Source: VFBF01 sp034440275
GTDB taxonomy: Bacteria > Pseudomonadota > Alphaproteobacteria > Caulobacterales > Aquidulcibacteraceae
Length of the DNA: 55,846 bases
Direction: 5' to 3'
Assembly: GCA_034440275.1 (NCBI GenBank)
Contig: JAWXBS010000171.1
Span: 1 to 55,846 of the forward strand
Within the stretch, counting starts at the first letter, position 1. Each line of letters opens with the position of its first letter. Under the pieces are notes generated by a model that worked only from the letters and a program-made list of their open reading frames with translations, searched no databases and had not been told where the DNA came from. Below, in pieces: positions 17,687-24,859 of the stretch. The translations under genes were made by a program, and so were the position numbers.

Positions 17687-18997
17687 TCAATCACCGACCT
17701 GGTCGGGACGCGGTTCGGCCGGCTTCTTCGGCTTCACCGCGAGCACTTTTCCGCACGCCGGATTCGGGCATCGGACGTTCACAGGCTTGTCGCTCACCAG
17801 CGCGGTGCGCTTCACGCGCATGGGCGCCTGGCAGGACACGCAGGTGAGACGCACCGTGTCGTCGCCCGCCTTTTCCTTCTTGCCGCCGCCGGTCGCCTTG
17901 ATCTCCTTCGGCGGACGCAGACGCCGGTCTTCGGCGTCATAGTGCTCGATCACCGCGCGCCAGCCCTTGTGATCCTCGCCGCCGTGGAATTCGCGAGCGA
18001 GCTTGAGGCGACGCGCGATGAACGGAACCGAACTCATCGTCGCCTCGACGGCCTGCATGGTGACGTCGTCGCTTTCGTCTTCCTGGTGGACCCAGTCCTC
18101 CATGTTGAGACGGGCGTGGATCGGGAAGGATTTCAGCGTCCACTGCAACAGCACGCGGCGCGCGGTATCGAGGTTGCCGAGCGCGAGCTGGCCCGCGCGA
18201 TCCGCCGTGATTTCCGAATGCCGCGCCCACGCCATCAGCGGCGCTTCGAACGCGCTTTCGACGATCTTCGCCGGGTTGAGGAACTGCATCACGCCGTCGC
18301 CCATGATGGTGCGCTGCGACTGCTTGCGGCCCATCAGCAGCTCGAACGCCGTCCGCCAGACCGCGTGGCCCGCCTTCACCCGTCCCATCTCGCGCGCGAT
18401 CATGAAGGCGAGATCGTCGCCCTTGAAGCTCACGAGCACCGAGCCGAGCACGACGAAGGCGTAGCTATCGGTGCCGAGGGTCTTGGCGTCCCACATCTGT
18501 TCACCGGAGACGTAGATTTCCGGCATGCGGTTTAGACCGACGATGCGCGCCTGCCGCACGGCAAGGGCGAACACGTCCGGCATCTGGTTTTCCGAGAGCC
18601 GCACGCCGTTCACCGACGCTTCGAACCACGGCCGGCCGAAACGCTCCGATATGTGGTGCGCCGCCGCCGTGACGGGTCCCAGCGACTGCAGACGCATCAT
18701 GGCTTCAGCGTCGAGACGCCAGAGGAAGGATTCCACCGGCAGCACATAGCCGACGCCCAGCGGACGCAGCCACCGGCACTCGCGGCACATCACCTCGACG
18801 TCCGGGAGCTTCGCCCCGTCCCCGCCGCAGGTGCTGCAGTGGTGGCTCGGCATAAAACCCTGCGACTCTGCTGGCGCGGCGTGACCGTCTGCGCCGCACG
18901 ACTGGCAGAAACGCACCCCCGCCTCGGACGCCGCTCCGCACTGGGTGCAGAACGCAGATCGTCCGGACGGCGGCGTCGGGGGCAGCGGCGCGTTCAC
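17687..18997 (-). CDS. Degenerate M48-like peptidase with zinc ribbons
   Basis: A 436-aa protein. Paired CxxC zinc ribbons are at C17/C20/C31/C34 and C54/C57/C71/C74, with another at C386/C389/C410/C415. Between them is a region shaped like an M48 (HtpX/Ste24-type) peptidase. AFMIAREMGRVKAGH stands where M48 enzymes have AHELGHIxxGH, and ARHSEITADRAG matches the downstream SRxxEyxAD glutamate motif. Both zinc-binding histidines are arginine here (R202, R206) while E203, E262 and D266 remain, so catalysis looks lost. No hydrophobic anchor is seen. It starts 7 nt after the zinc-ribbon/SHOCT gene. It may be a pseudo-enzyme adaptor. Confidence 0.75.
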   Translation of the reverse strand: MNAPLPPTPPSGRSAFCTQCGAASEAGVRFCQSCGADGHAAPAESQGFMPSHHCSTCGGDGAKLPDVEVMCRECRWLRPLGVGYVLPVESFLWRLDAEAMMRLQSLGPVTAAAHHISERFGRPWFEASVNGVRLSENQMPDVFALAVRQARIVGLNRMPEIYVSGEQMWDAKTLGTDSYAFVVLGSVLVSFKGDDLAFMIAREMGRVKAGHAVWRTAFELLMGRKQSQRTIMGDGVMQFLNPAKIVESAFEAPLMAWARHSEITADRAGQLALGNLDTARRVLLQWTLKSFPIHARLNMEDWVHQEDESDDVTMQAVEATMSSVPFIARRLKLAREFHGGEDHKGWRAVIEHYDAEDRRLRPPKEIKATGGGKKEKAGDDTVRLTCVSCQAPMRVKRTALVSDKPVNVRCPNPACGKVLAVKPKKPAEPRPDQVGD

Positions 18998-19004
18998 TTG
19001 CGTC

Positions 19005-19961
19005 TCAGAGCCGCTTCAGGATTTCGGCCTTCTTGGCCTCGAATTCTTCGGTGGTGACGATGCCGCTGTCGCGCAACTTGGCGAGGCGCTCGAGCTGTTC
19101 GATCGGCGATGTTTCAGCAGCGGGCGCGGCAGGCGCCGCCGGCGGCGGCGGTGCGTACTGCTGCATCGGTTGTTGTTGCGGTTGTTGTTGCTGGGGCTGC
19201 TGCTGGAACGGATTTGCGCCGCCGCCCATGCCGGGTATTTTCATGTCCATCTTCGGCATCTGGAAACCACCCGCCTTCGGCGCCGCTGCGCCGCCGCCCG
19301 CGAGCCGCACGAGCAACTGGTTGGCGATCTTCTTCGGCTGTTCGCTGCCGAATGACCATGCGAGACCCGCCGCGCCGAGAATGCCGAACAGGATGTTGAA
19401 GCCCGCCAAGTGCATCGTCATGATGTTGGAGGAGCTGAGCCACGCAGACATGACGGCGACCACAGCAACCGCGATGAAGGTGGGGATGGTGGATCCCCAG
19501 TCGACGCCCAGCTTGGCCTGCACGATCGTCTGCTGCGGGCCTTGCGGTACGAGCGTCACTGTACCGCGGTAGCGGACCGCCATGCCCAGCGTCTTGTACG
19601 CTACCTCGATCATGAAGGCTGACGGCGGTTGCTGGCCGAGAACCTGGGTCTGTGCGTCCGGCAGCGTGCGGGCGACGTGATCGAAGGTGGCGCGCTGATC
19701 CATCGGCGCGATGCTCTGCGCATCGAAGCCGCCGGACATGGCGCCCATGCCGCCGACGCTGAAGCGCGAACCACCGCCGAAGGGCGGTTGCGGCGGCATC
19801 GGGGGCGGCATCGGCGGAGGCATGACGGGCGGTACGGGCTGCGCGCCGCCGCCTGCGCCGGCCATCGCTGCGCCGCACGCGCCGCAGAACTTGGCAGTCT
19901 GGGCGTTGGCTGCGCTACACACTGGGCACGCGACCATTCCGACTCCCGGCGAGGTGTTCAT
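19005..19961 (-). CDS. Zinc-ribbon, two-TM, SHOCT-domain protein
   Basis: A 318-aa protein. The N-terminal zinc ribbon uses C12, C15, C26 and C29, followed by a Pro/Met/Gly-rich linker. A conserved globular part is at about 80-155, two transmembrane helices at about 158-178 and 186-204, and a Gln/Pro-rich linker after them. The C terminus is a SHOCT domain (about 286-318, IEQLERLAKLRDSGIVTTEEFEAKKAEIL). SHOCT ends are typical of oligomerising bacterial membrane proteins. Start ATG 19961 has GGAG 8 nt upstream; TTG at 19985 is unlikely. It heads the operon that includes the pseudo-M48 and coiled-coil genes and carries a TGACCCG-type site 67 nt upstream. Confidence 0.78.
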   Translation of the reverse strand: MNTSPGVGMVACPVCSAANAQTAKFCGACGAAMAGAGGGAQPVPPVMPPPMPPPMPPQPPFGGGSRFSVGGMGAMSGGFDAQSIAPMDQRATFDHVARTLPDAQTQVLGQQPPSAFMIEVAYKTLGMAVRYRGTVTLVPQGPQQTIVQAKLGVDWGSTIPTFIAVAVVAVMSAWLSSSNIMTMHLAGFNILFGILGAAGLAWSFGSEQPKKIANQLLVRLAGGGAAAPKAGGFQMPKMDMKIPGMGGGANPFQQQPQQQQPQQQPMQQYAPPPPAAPAAPAAETSPIEQLERLAKLRDSGIVTTEEFEAKKAEILKRL

Positions 19962-20000
19962 TTTCGCTGCTCCATCCCAGTTCAATGCGTTCAGTCATCA

Positions 20001-20028
20001 AGGCGCAGGCGCGCGGGAAACCGGGTCA
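20001..20028 (-). promoter_or_regulatory. TGACCCG-type motif, site 3 (zinc-ribbon/SHOCT operon)
   Basis: A 28-nt minus-strand site in an otherwise empty 285-nt gap, 67 nt before the ATG at 19961. It is almost identical to the site at 21693, with 26 of 28 positions the same. Nothing else was seen in 20029-20246. Confidence 0.7.
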
Positions 20029-20246
20029 CCCATCCGTCCTTGCGCTGACCAGTAGTCCAATACGGCCTGCCCCAGCGCCTGAACCTTCGGCGACCGATGC
20101 GCATCGTCTTCGCGTTCGAAGAAAACTTCCATCACCTTCGCCGCCGTTGATACGTGTTCGCCACTCAAGCGTATCGGCGGGTGCGCTGGAGCACGATTAC
20201 ACTCTGAGTCACGTTCTGGATCGTTGCGATCAAGGACAATCAGGGT

Positions 20247-20711
20247 CTAGCGCTTGGGAAAAAGGCTTTCCCACCACGCAACGAGTGGATTGGCTGGCTT
20301 CGCTTGCGCAGGGATCACGCATTCGCCCTTGGGCGGACCGCAGTATGGGAGAGCCCGGACCATCGGCACGATCTCGATCTGATCGCGCGCCACGGCGAGG
20401 CGCCCGCCCTCGCGATTGAAGAAGCCCTCGAGCACGCGGGCGCCGGTCAGCGCATGCATGTCGGTCCACAGCGTACCGCCCACGGGCACGCGCGCATCGC
20501 GGGTTGCGCAGGAGACCTCGAACACCACCTGCTCGCCCACGCGCAGACGACCCCGAAACACCTGTGCGACGCGGCCGTCCACACGACACAGACCGTGGTC
20601 CCCGTGGGGATTGTGTTCCGTCGCTGCGGGGCGTCCGACACGCACCACCTCGACCTGGACATGCTCGGTCGCGGTCATGCGCGCTTCTTCATAGACGTAA
20701 GGCGGCAGCAT
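20247..20711 (-). CDS. Conserved-looking 154-aa protein, unknown
   Basis: A 154-aa protein, mainly beta in composition (VQVEVVRVGRPAATEH, VFRGRLRVGEQVVFEVSC, LEGFFNREGGRLAVARDQIEIV), suggesting a small OB- or barrel-like domain. C52, C80 and two more cysteines near the end are noted. There is no signal peptide. Start ATG 20711 has GAGAGGG 6 nt upstream; ATG 20678 is possible. It follows the small acidic gene by 23 nt and so probably belongs to the lipoprotein operon headed at 21627. The family was not recognised. Confidence 0.6.
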   Translation of the reverse strand: MLPPYVYEEARMTATEHVQVEVVRVGRPAATEHNPHGDHGLCRVDGRVAQVFRGRLRVGEQVVFEVSCATRDARVPVGGTLWTDMHALTGARVLEGFFNREGGRLAVARDQIEIVPMVRALPYCGPPKGECVIPAQAKPANPLVAWWESLFPKR

Positions 20712-20734
20712 CTGCGTCCCTCTCCCCGCGGCGG

Positions 20735-20917
20735 CTATTCCCCGTCGCCATCGTCGCAATCGTCGTCTTCATCGACGTCGAATTCTTCGGCGACATCCTC
20801 GGCTGCGTCTTCAACGGCCGTGCCCTGCGGCAGCCGATCCTCGATGAGAGCGGCGATGCGCGGCACATCGGGATCGAGACCGTCGTCGGCGTCGCGACCT
20901 GACGCGGGCGCTACCAT
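20735..20917 (-). CDS. Small acidic protein, unknown
   Basis: A 60-aa frame whose ATG overlaps the last codons of the lipoprotein gene (ATGGTAG, 7-nt overlap), suggesting translational coupling. The C-terminal half is extremely acidic (DVDEDDDCDD). It fits the acidic theme of the cluster, but short length and low complexity leave doubt that it is a true gene. Confidence 0.45.
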   Translation of the reverse strand: MVAPASGRDADDGLDPDVPRIAALIEDRLPQGTAVEDAAEDVAEEFDVDEDDDCDDGDGE

Positions 20918-21627
20918 TGGCCTTGCGGCTGAGGCTGGCCGCCGCCCGTGCCGGCGTGCTGCTGCACGCCGTTCATCATGATCGGGGCGGTCTGGTTGAA
21001 GCGCTCGGCGGCATCGAACAGGAGATACGCGCGCCCGCCATTCTGGCCGTTCGACATCACCGCGATGATGCCCATGATCGGGCGGCCCTGCATTGTGGTC
21101 TGGAAGCCAACCTGGCCGAACATATCGGAGGGGTCACTCATGGCGCCCATGATTTGCGGCGGACGGTCGAAGTAGCCTTGCTGCAGACTCTGCACGACAG
21201 CCTGCGAAAGCTGCGAGGCGGAGCGCGAGCCGTTCATCGTGGTCTGGAACACGACGCCGGCTGGCGACTGGAGCGGCTGCATGCCCTGCGGCGCCTGCGC
21301 CTGCATCGGCGCGCCGCCGCCGCCCGGGTAGCCGGGCTGTTGCGGATAACCCGGCTGGTTCGGGTAGCCCGGTTGTTGCGGCATGTTCGGATTCGGGTTC
21401 GGATTCTGCGGCCCCGTCGGCCAGCCCGGCTGGTTGGGCTGGTTCGGGTTGGTCGGCTGCATAGGCGGCCAGCCGTTGGCGCCCGGGTTGGGGCCATTCT
21501 GGGCGTAGGGATCGTTCGGGTTCGGGCCGGGGTTGGCCGGCTTCTGGGCGTTGGGATCGCAGGCGGCGAGCGCGCCGAGCATGACCAGAACCACAACACC
21601 GCGCTTCAGGTTCGAAGCTACCCGCAT
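20911..21627 (-). CDS. Proline/asparagine-rich lipoprotein
   Basis: A 238-aa protein. The signal sequence has lipobox LGALAAC (Cys at about 24), so it is anchored to a membrane outside the cytoplasm. A disordered P/N/G/Q-rich stretch at about 26-120 includes repeated QPGYPxQPGYP units. A compact C-terminal domain at about 125-230 contains FQTTMNGSRSASQLSQAVVQSLQQ and VGFQTTMQGRPIMGIIAVMSN. FQTTMxG recurs twice. Start ATG 21627 is fixed by AGGAGG 6-7 nt upstream. A TGACCCG-type site lies 93 nt upstream. The family was not recognised. Confidence 0.75.
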   Translation of the reverse strand: MRVASNLKRGVVVLVMLGALAACDPNAQKPANPGPNPNDPYAQNGPNPGANGWPPMQPTNPNQPNQPGWPTGPQNPNPNPNMPQQPGYPNQPGYPQQPGYPGGGGAPMQAQAPQGMQPLQSPAGVVFQTTMNGSRSASQLSQAVVQSLQQGYFDRPPQIMGAMSDPSDMFGQVGFQTTMQGRPIMGIIAVMSNGQNGGRAYLLFDAAERFNQTAPIMMNGVQQHAGTGGGQPQPQGQW

Positions 21628-21692
21628 GACCATCCCTCCTGGGTGACCGTCGCCGCCCGTCGCGGGCGAAATTCTCGGTCTCATGCCAGGAA

Positions 21693-21720
21693 AGGCGCAG
21701 GCGCCCCGGAAACCGGGTCA
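21693..21720 (-). promoter_or_regulatory. TGACCCG-type motif, site 4 (lipoprotein operon)
   Basis: A 28-nt minus-strand site, 10 nt after the stop of the 156-aa gene and 93 nt ahead of the lipoprotein ATG at 21627. It is nearly identical to the site at 20001. Confidence 0.7.
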
Positions 21721-21729
21721 GATCAGATG

Positions 21730-22200
21730 TCAGAAGCTTCCACGGCAGGCGTTCAGCAGGCGCTGGACGAGGCCCTGGGCCGGTCTTGCGAGCGGATTGT
21801 CGTAGTGGGCGCGGGTGGCGGCGAGCACGGCATCGGTCAGCAGGGGCTCGTCGATCGGGCCTTCGGCGCCGGCCGAACGCACATATTTCGCCGAGGCGTC
21901 GATGATGTCGGGCCAGTGACGATGCCCTTCGCGACGACCCTTCACGGCGAGCGCTTCGAGCGTGGCCACGTACTGGGCGCGCTGGTTGCGATCGGCGCCT
22001 GAAATCCCGGTCCACAGGCTCACGCGGCGCAACAGCGTTTCGGTGGGCTGGGCGTCCGCGTCGGCCTTCACGCCGGCGTCGTCGAGACGCGCGTTCTGGA
22101 ACGAAAACCAGCGGCCCCGGTGACGGCGGTTCTCGCCCTCATAGGCCGGACTCACCACCCAGTTGGCGTCTTCACCGGACTTCGGATTGGCGTTGGCCAT
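21730..22200 (-). CDS. 156-aa protein, unknown
   Basis: A soluble basic-to-neutral protein of 156 aa. Residues about 12-35 (NWVVSPAYEGENRRHRGRWFSFQNARLDDAG) look like a small beta element, and the rest is helical. Start ATG 22200 follows AAGGTG; a GTG at 22209 is also in frame. It lies upstream of the lipoprotein operon on the same strand but before the TGACCCG-type site, so it may be expressed apart from it. It is divergent from a tetR gene. No family was recognised. Confidence 0.6.
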   Translation of the reverse strand: MANANPKSGEDANWVVSPAYEGENRRHRGRWFSFQNARLDDAGVKADADAQPTETLLRRVSLWTGISGADRNQRAQYVATLEALAVKGRREGHRHWPDIIDASAKYVRSAGAEGPIDEPLLTDAVLAATRAHYDNPLARPAQGLVQRLLNACRGSF

Positions 22201-22336
22201 CGTGATCACCTTGGGCGCGGAACGCGCACGAACCCCGTTATAGGTCAGACGCCGTTAAGGCTGCGTGTGAGGGCAGCGTGAACGAAGTGTTGCGCACCCA
22301 CCTTGCGCTGTGGGGCGGAGACGTTTTGATGCGGCC

Positions 22337-22906
22337 ATGGCCGGCGCCGACACCCGCACCCTCATCGAGCGCGCCGCGCTGACGCTCTTCGTGCGCGAAG
22401 GCTTTGACGCCGCCACCACGCGCCTCATCGCTGCGGAAGCCGGCATTTCCGAAGGCGCGATCTACCGCCACTTCAAATCGAAGGACGAACTCGCCGGCGC
22501 CCTCTTCCTCGACATCCATCGTCGCCTCACCGACGTCATCGAAACCGCCGCCGCGAGCGCCAAGGGCATCGACGCGCAGGTGGACGCGGCAGTCGCCGCC
22601 TACTGCATCGTAGCCGACGAGGACTGGCTGCTCTATTCGTTCCACCTTCTGTGTCTGCACCGCTTCCTGCCGCTCTGGGAGGAAACCGGCCGCGACCCCG
22701 TGACGGCGGTGGAGAAGATCATAACCCGCGCCATCCGCGCGAAGGAAATCCCGAAAGGCGATCCCGCCGTGCTCGCCGCCATGGCGCTCGGCATCGTCAG
22801 CCAGACCGCGCAGAACATCGCCTATGGTCGCATCAAGCCGCCGCTCGGCGCGCATGCGGCGACATTTTCGAAAGCGATCAGGGCCGTGCTGCGCGCCGGG
22901 AAGTAA
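22337..22906 (+). CDS. TetR/AcrR family transcriptional regulator
   Basis: A 189-aa regulator. The N-terminal helix-turn-helix reads RLIAAEAGISEGAIYRHFKSKDELAGALF, followed by an all-helical ligand domain. The C-terminal half is hydrophobic with several aromatics (LLYSFHLLCLHRFLPLWEE). Start ATG 22337 is favoured; a GTG at 22310 is in frame. Neighbours give no clear target; the divergent 156-aa gene is the nearest. Confidence 0.85.
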   Translation: MAGADTRTLIERAALTLFVREGFDAATTRLIAAEAGISEGAIYRHFKSKDELAGALFLDIHRRLTDVIETAAASAKGIDAQVDAAVAAYCIVADEDWLLYSFHLLCLHRFLPLWEETGRDPVTAVEKIITRAIRAKEIPKGDPAVLAAMALGIVSQTAQNIAYGRIKPPLGAHAATFSKAIRAVLRAGK

Positions 22907-22916
22907 GTACCGGTAC

Positions 22917-23030
22917 TCATGCCGGACCGCGCAGCTCCTGCTGCGCATGCGCCGGCGCCGCCAGACTCCGAAGACTCTCGCGTGGGTTTGACATTGGTAT
23001 GCGCAGCAGGAGCTGCGCGGTCCGGCATGA
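22917..23030. repeat. Perfect 32-bp inverted repeat with 50-nt centre
   Basis: Arms at 22917-22948 and 22999-23030 are exact reverse complements, with 50 nt between. It sits 10 nt after the tetR stop and just before the stop of the convergent 164-aa gene. No T-tract follows, so it is not a classical terminator. It could be a REP/MITE-like element; no second copy was seen in the window. Confidence 0.85.
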
Positions 23031-23034
23031 CTGG

Positions 23035-23529
23035 TCATGACGTGTCTGCGCCTTCTGCAGCAGGTGCAGGCACCGTTGCGCCGAGTGCAATCATCACGGC
23101 AAGCACGGTGACGATTGCGCCCGGCGCGACGCCGAGCTTCGGCAGACGCGCGATGGCGCACTTCACTACCTTGTCGAAATTCGCGAGCGCGTCGCGCATG
23201 TCGCGGAGCGTGCGCAACGGAATCCCGCGCGTGTAGATGCGCAGCAGACCCGCGTGTCTGCGTTGATAGCCCGCGATGCCGTGTGGGCGGCGCGTGAATT
23301 TCGGTCGGTCTTTTCGAAACGTCATGCGCGAACACATGCCGAGGAAGATCAGCACGCGGATATCTCGGCGCGCCTTGCGAACTTCATCCTGGAAATCGAG
23401 GCGCAGGATGCGCGGCAGACGCACGCGGGTCGCAACCCAGGCGAGGACTTGCAGGAGCCACAGGTGCAGTTCGCGCGCGGCGGTCGCGTAGGCTTCGCGG
23501 CGGTGTCGTAGCGGACGAATGATCTGCAT
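23035..23529 (-). CDS. Basic 164-aa protein with C-terminal membrane helix, unknown
   Basis: A 164-aa protein very rich in Arg. Its N-terminal region (HLWLLQVLAWVATRVRLPRILRLDFQDEVRKARRDIRVL) is amphipathic, and a hydrophobic segment at about 132-152 (GAIVTVLAVMIALGATV) may be an anchor. Start ATG 23529 has GAGGAG 8 nt upstream. It is not recognised as a named family. The 256 nt upstream (23530-23785) hold a small palindrome at 23687-23703 and nothing else. Confidence 0.6.
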   Translation of the reverse strand: MQIIRPLRHRREAYATAARELHLWLLQVLAWVATRVRLPRILRLDFQDEVRKARRDIRVLIFLGMCSRMTFRKDRPKFTRRPHGIAGYQRRHAGLLRIYTRGIPLRTLRDMRDALANFDKVVKCAIARLPKLGVAPGAIVTVLAVMIALGATVPAPAAEGADTS

Positions 23530-23686
23530 CTCTGGCTCTCCTCTTCGTGGCGACCGGACCATCCGGACGCGACGTGGGGAGGAGTGTCTTTCAGCTTGCG
23601 ACCCGGTCGGATTGTTTTGCTGATTTTTCTGCACAGGACCGCCGGCGTCCTCGCCGACATCCATGTGCGCCAGGGAAAACGACCGG

Positions 23687-23703
23687 GCCGGCGAGGCGCC
23701 GGC
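23687..23703. repeat. REP-like palindrome GCCGGC-N5-GCCGGC (intergenic copy)
   Basis: A 17-nt palindrome of two GCCGGC arms around GAGGC, in the gap between two minus-strand genes. The same architecture recurs inside the transketolase-like gene at 47708-47724. Confidence 0.45.
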
Positions 23704-23785
23704 AGTCCTCTCAGCCAGGGACGGAGAACTCCGGAGTCCCCCTAAAAATCCGTAATGCGCCGGAGCAGCGCCGCCGTTCCGAGCG

Positions 23786-24859
23786 TCACAGAGACGTCCA
23801 TTCCTCTGCGGGCAGCAGTGGGGCGAATATCGCGTCAAGCATGGCGTCGGTGACGCCTTCGAGCGTATCGGGCGCCCAAAGCGGGGCGTTGTCCTTGTCG
23901 ACGATCACCGCGCGCACGCCTTCGAGGAAATCGTGTCGGCCGACCACGCGTGCGCCGATGCGATACTCCATGCGCATGTTGTCGGCAAAGGTTGCGCACA
24001 TGGCGCCCTCACGGAGCTGACGCAGCGCGACCTTCAGCGTCTGCGGCGATTTCGTCTGCAGTGCTTCGAGTTGCGCCACGCACCAAGGGTTCGCGCCGTC
24101 CTTCGCGAGCGCGGCGAAAATCTCTTCCACCGTGTCATAGCCGAAGAGCGGACGCAGCGCGCCGGGCGCCGGCACGATGGGCTTTCTCGTCGCTTCGCAC
24201 AGCGCGTCGAGCCCGGAGCGGATCGCGTTCTTCGGATCGTGGGTGTCGGCGGCGCCGGCGATCTGCGCGCGCGCGGCGCCGAGCAGCTCTGTCGGAATGA
24301 GATGCGTCGCAATGCCCGCCGTGACGCACTCCTGCCCCTTCAGACGCGCGCCGGTCAGCGCGAGCCATGTGCCGAACTCCGGCTCCGGCAATCGCGGCAG
24401 GAACCAGCCGCCGCCTACATCCGGGAAAAGGCCGATGCCCGTCTCCGGCATGGCGAACGTCGTGCGCTCCGTCGCGACACGGAAATCGCCATGCACGGAA
24501 ATGCCGACACCACCGCCCATGGTGACGCCGTCGATGAGCGCGACGTAGGGCTTTGGATATTCGTGGATGAGATGGTTCAGTCGGTACTCGGTGAAGAAGA
24601 ATTCCCGCGCCTCTACGCCGTCCTTTGCGCCGCTCTCGGCGAGCATGCGGATATCCCCACCCGCGCAAAAACCGCGTGTGCCGTCGGCATGATCGACGAG
24701 AACCGTGGTGACCTCTGGATCGTCACGCCACGCGAGCAGCGCATCAATCATCAGCCGGCACATGTTCGTGTTCAGCGCATGCAGCGCGCCGGCGCGGTTG
24801 AGCGTGATACGGCCGAGGCGGCCTTCCTTGCGGACGAGAACTTCGGGATCGTCGGTCAT
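23786..24859 (-). CDS. 3-hydroxyisobutyryl-CoA hydrolase (HIBCH-type crotonase)
   Basis: A 357-aa crotonase-superfamily protein. GFCAGGDIRML and GVTMGGGVGISVHGDFRVATE form the CoA oxyanion hole. FAMPETGIGLFPDVGGGWFL is typical of the hydrolase branch, and the roughly 100-residue C-terminal extension also fits HIBCH rather than simple enoyl-CoA hydratase (about 260 aa). The reaction is 3-hydroxyisobutyryl-CoA to 3-hydroxyisobutyrate in valine degradation, which fits the acyl-CoA dehydrogenase and mmsA genes 4-7 kb away. Its ATG overlaps the GDPD stop by 4 nt. Confidence 0.88.
   Translation of the reverse strand: MTDDPEVLVRKEGRLGRITLNRAGALHALNTNMCRLMIDALLAWRDDPEVTTVLVDHADGTRGFCAGGDIRMLAESGAKDGVEAREFFFTEYRLNHLIHEYPKPYVALIDGVTMGGGVGISVHGDFRVATERTTFAMPETGIGLFPDVGGGWFLPRLPEPEFGTWLALTGARLKGQECVTAGIATHLIPTELLGAARAQIAGAADTHDPKNAIRSGLDALCEATRKPIVPAPGALRPLFGYDTVEEIFAALAKDGANPWCVAQLEALQTKSPQTLKVALRQLREGAMCATFADNMRMEYRIGARVVGRHDFLEGVRAVIVDKDNAPLWAPDTLEGVTDAMLDAIFAPLLPAEEWTSL

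Noticed and set aside
20029..20246. A hidden gene in the gap before the zinc-ribbon operon
   Set aside because: No start with a ribosome-binding site and no protein-like composition on either strand.
22214..22248. TGACCT...TGCGC on the minus strand before the 156-aa gene
   Set aside because: The first box differs and the spacing is 2 nt short compared with the six motif sites.
22917..23030. CRISPR array
   Set aside because: Only two arms in inverted orientation, no direct repeats or spacers.
22238..23335. A 365-codon open frame antisense to tetR and across the inverted repeat
   Set aside because: Low-complexity Arg/His/Ala content and overlap with clear genes on the other strand; a GC-rich shadow frame.
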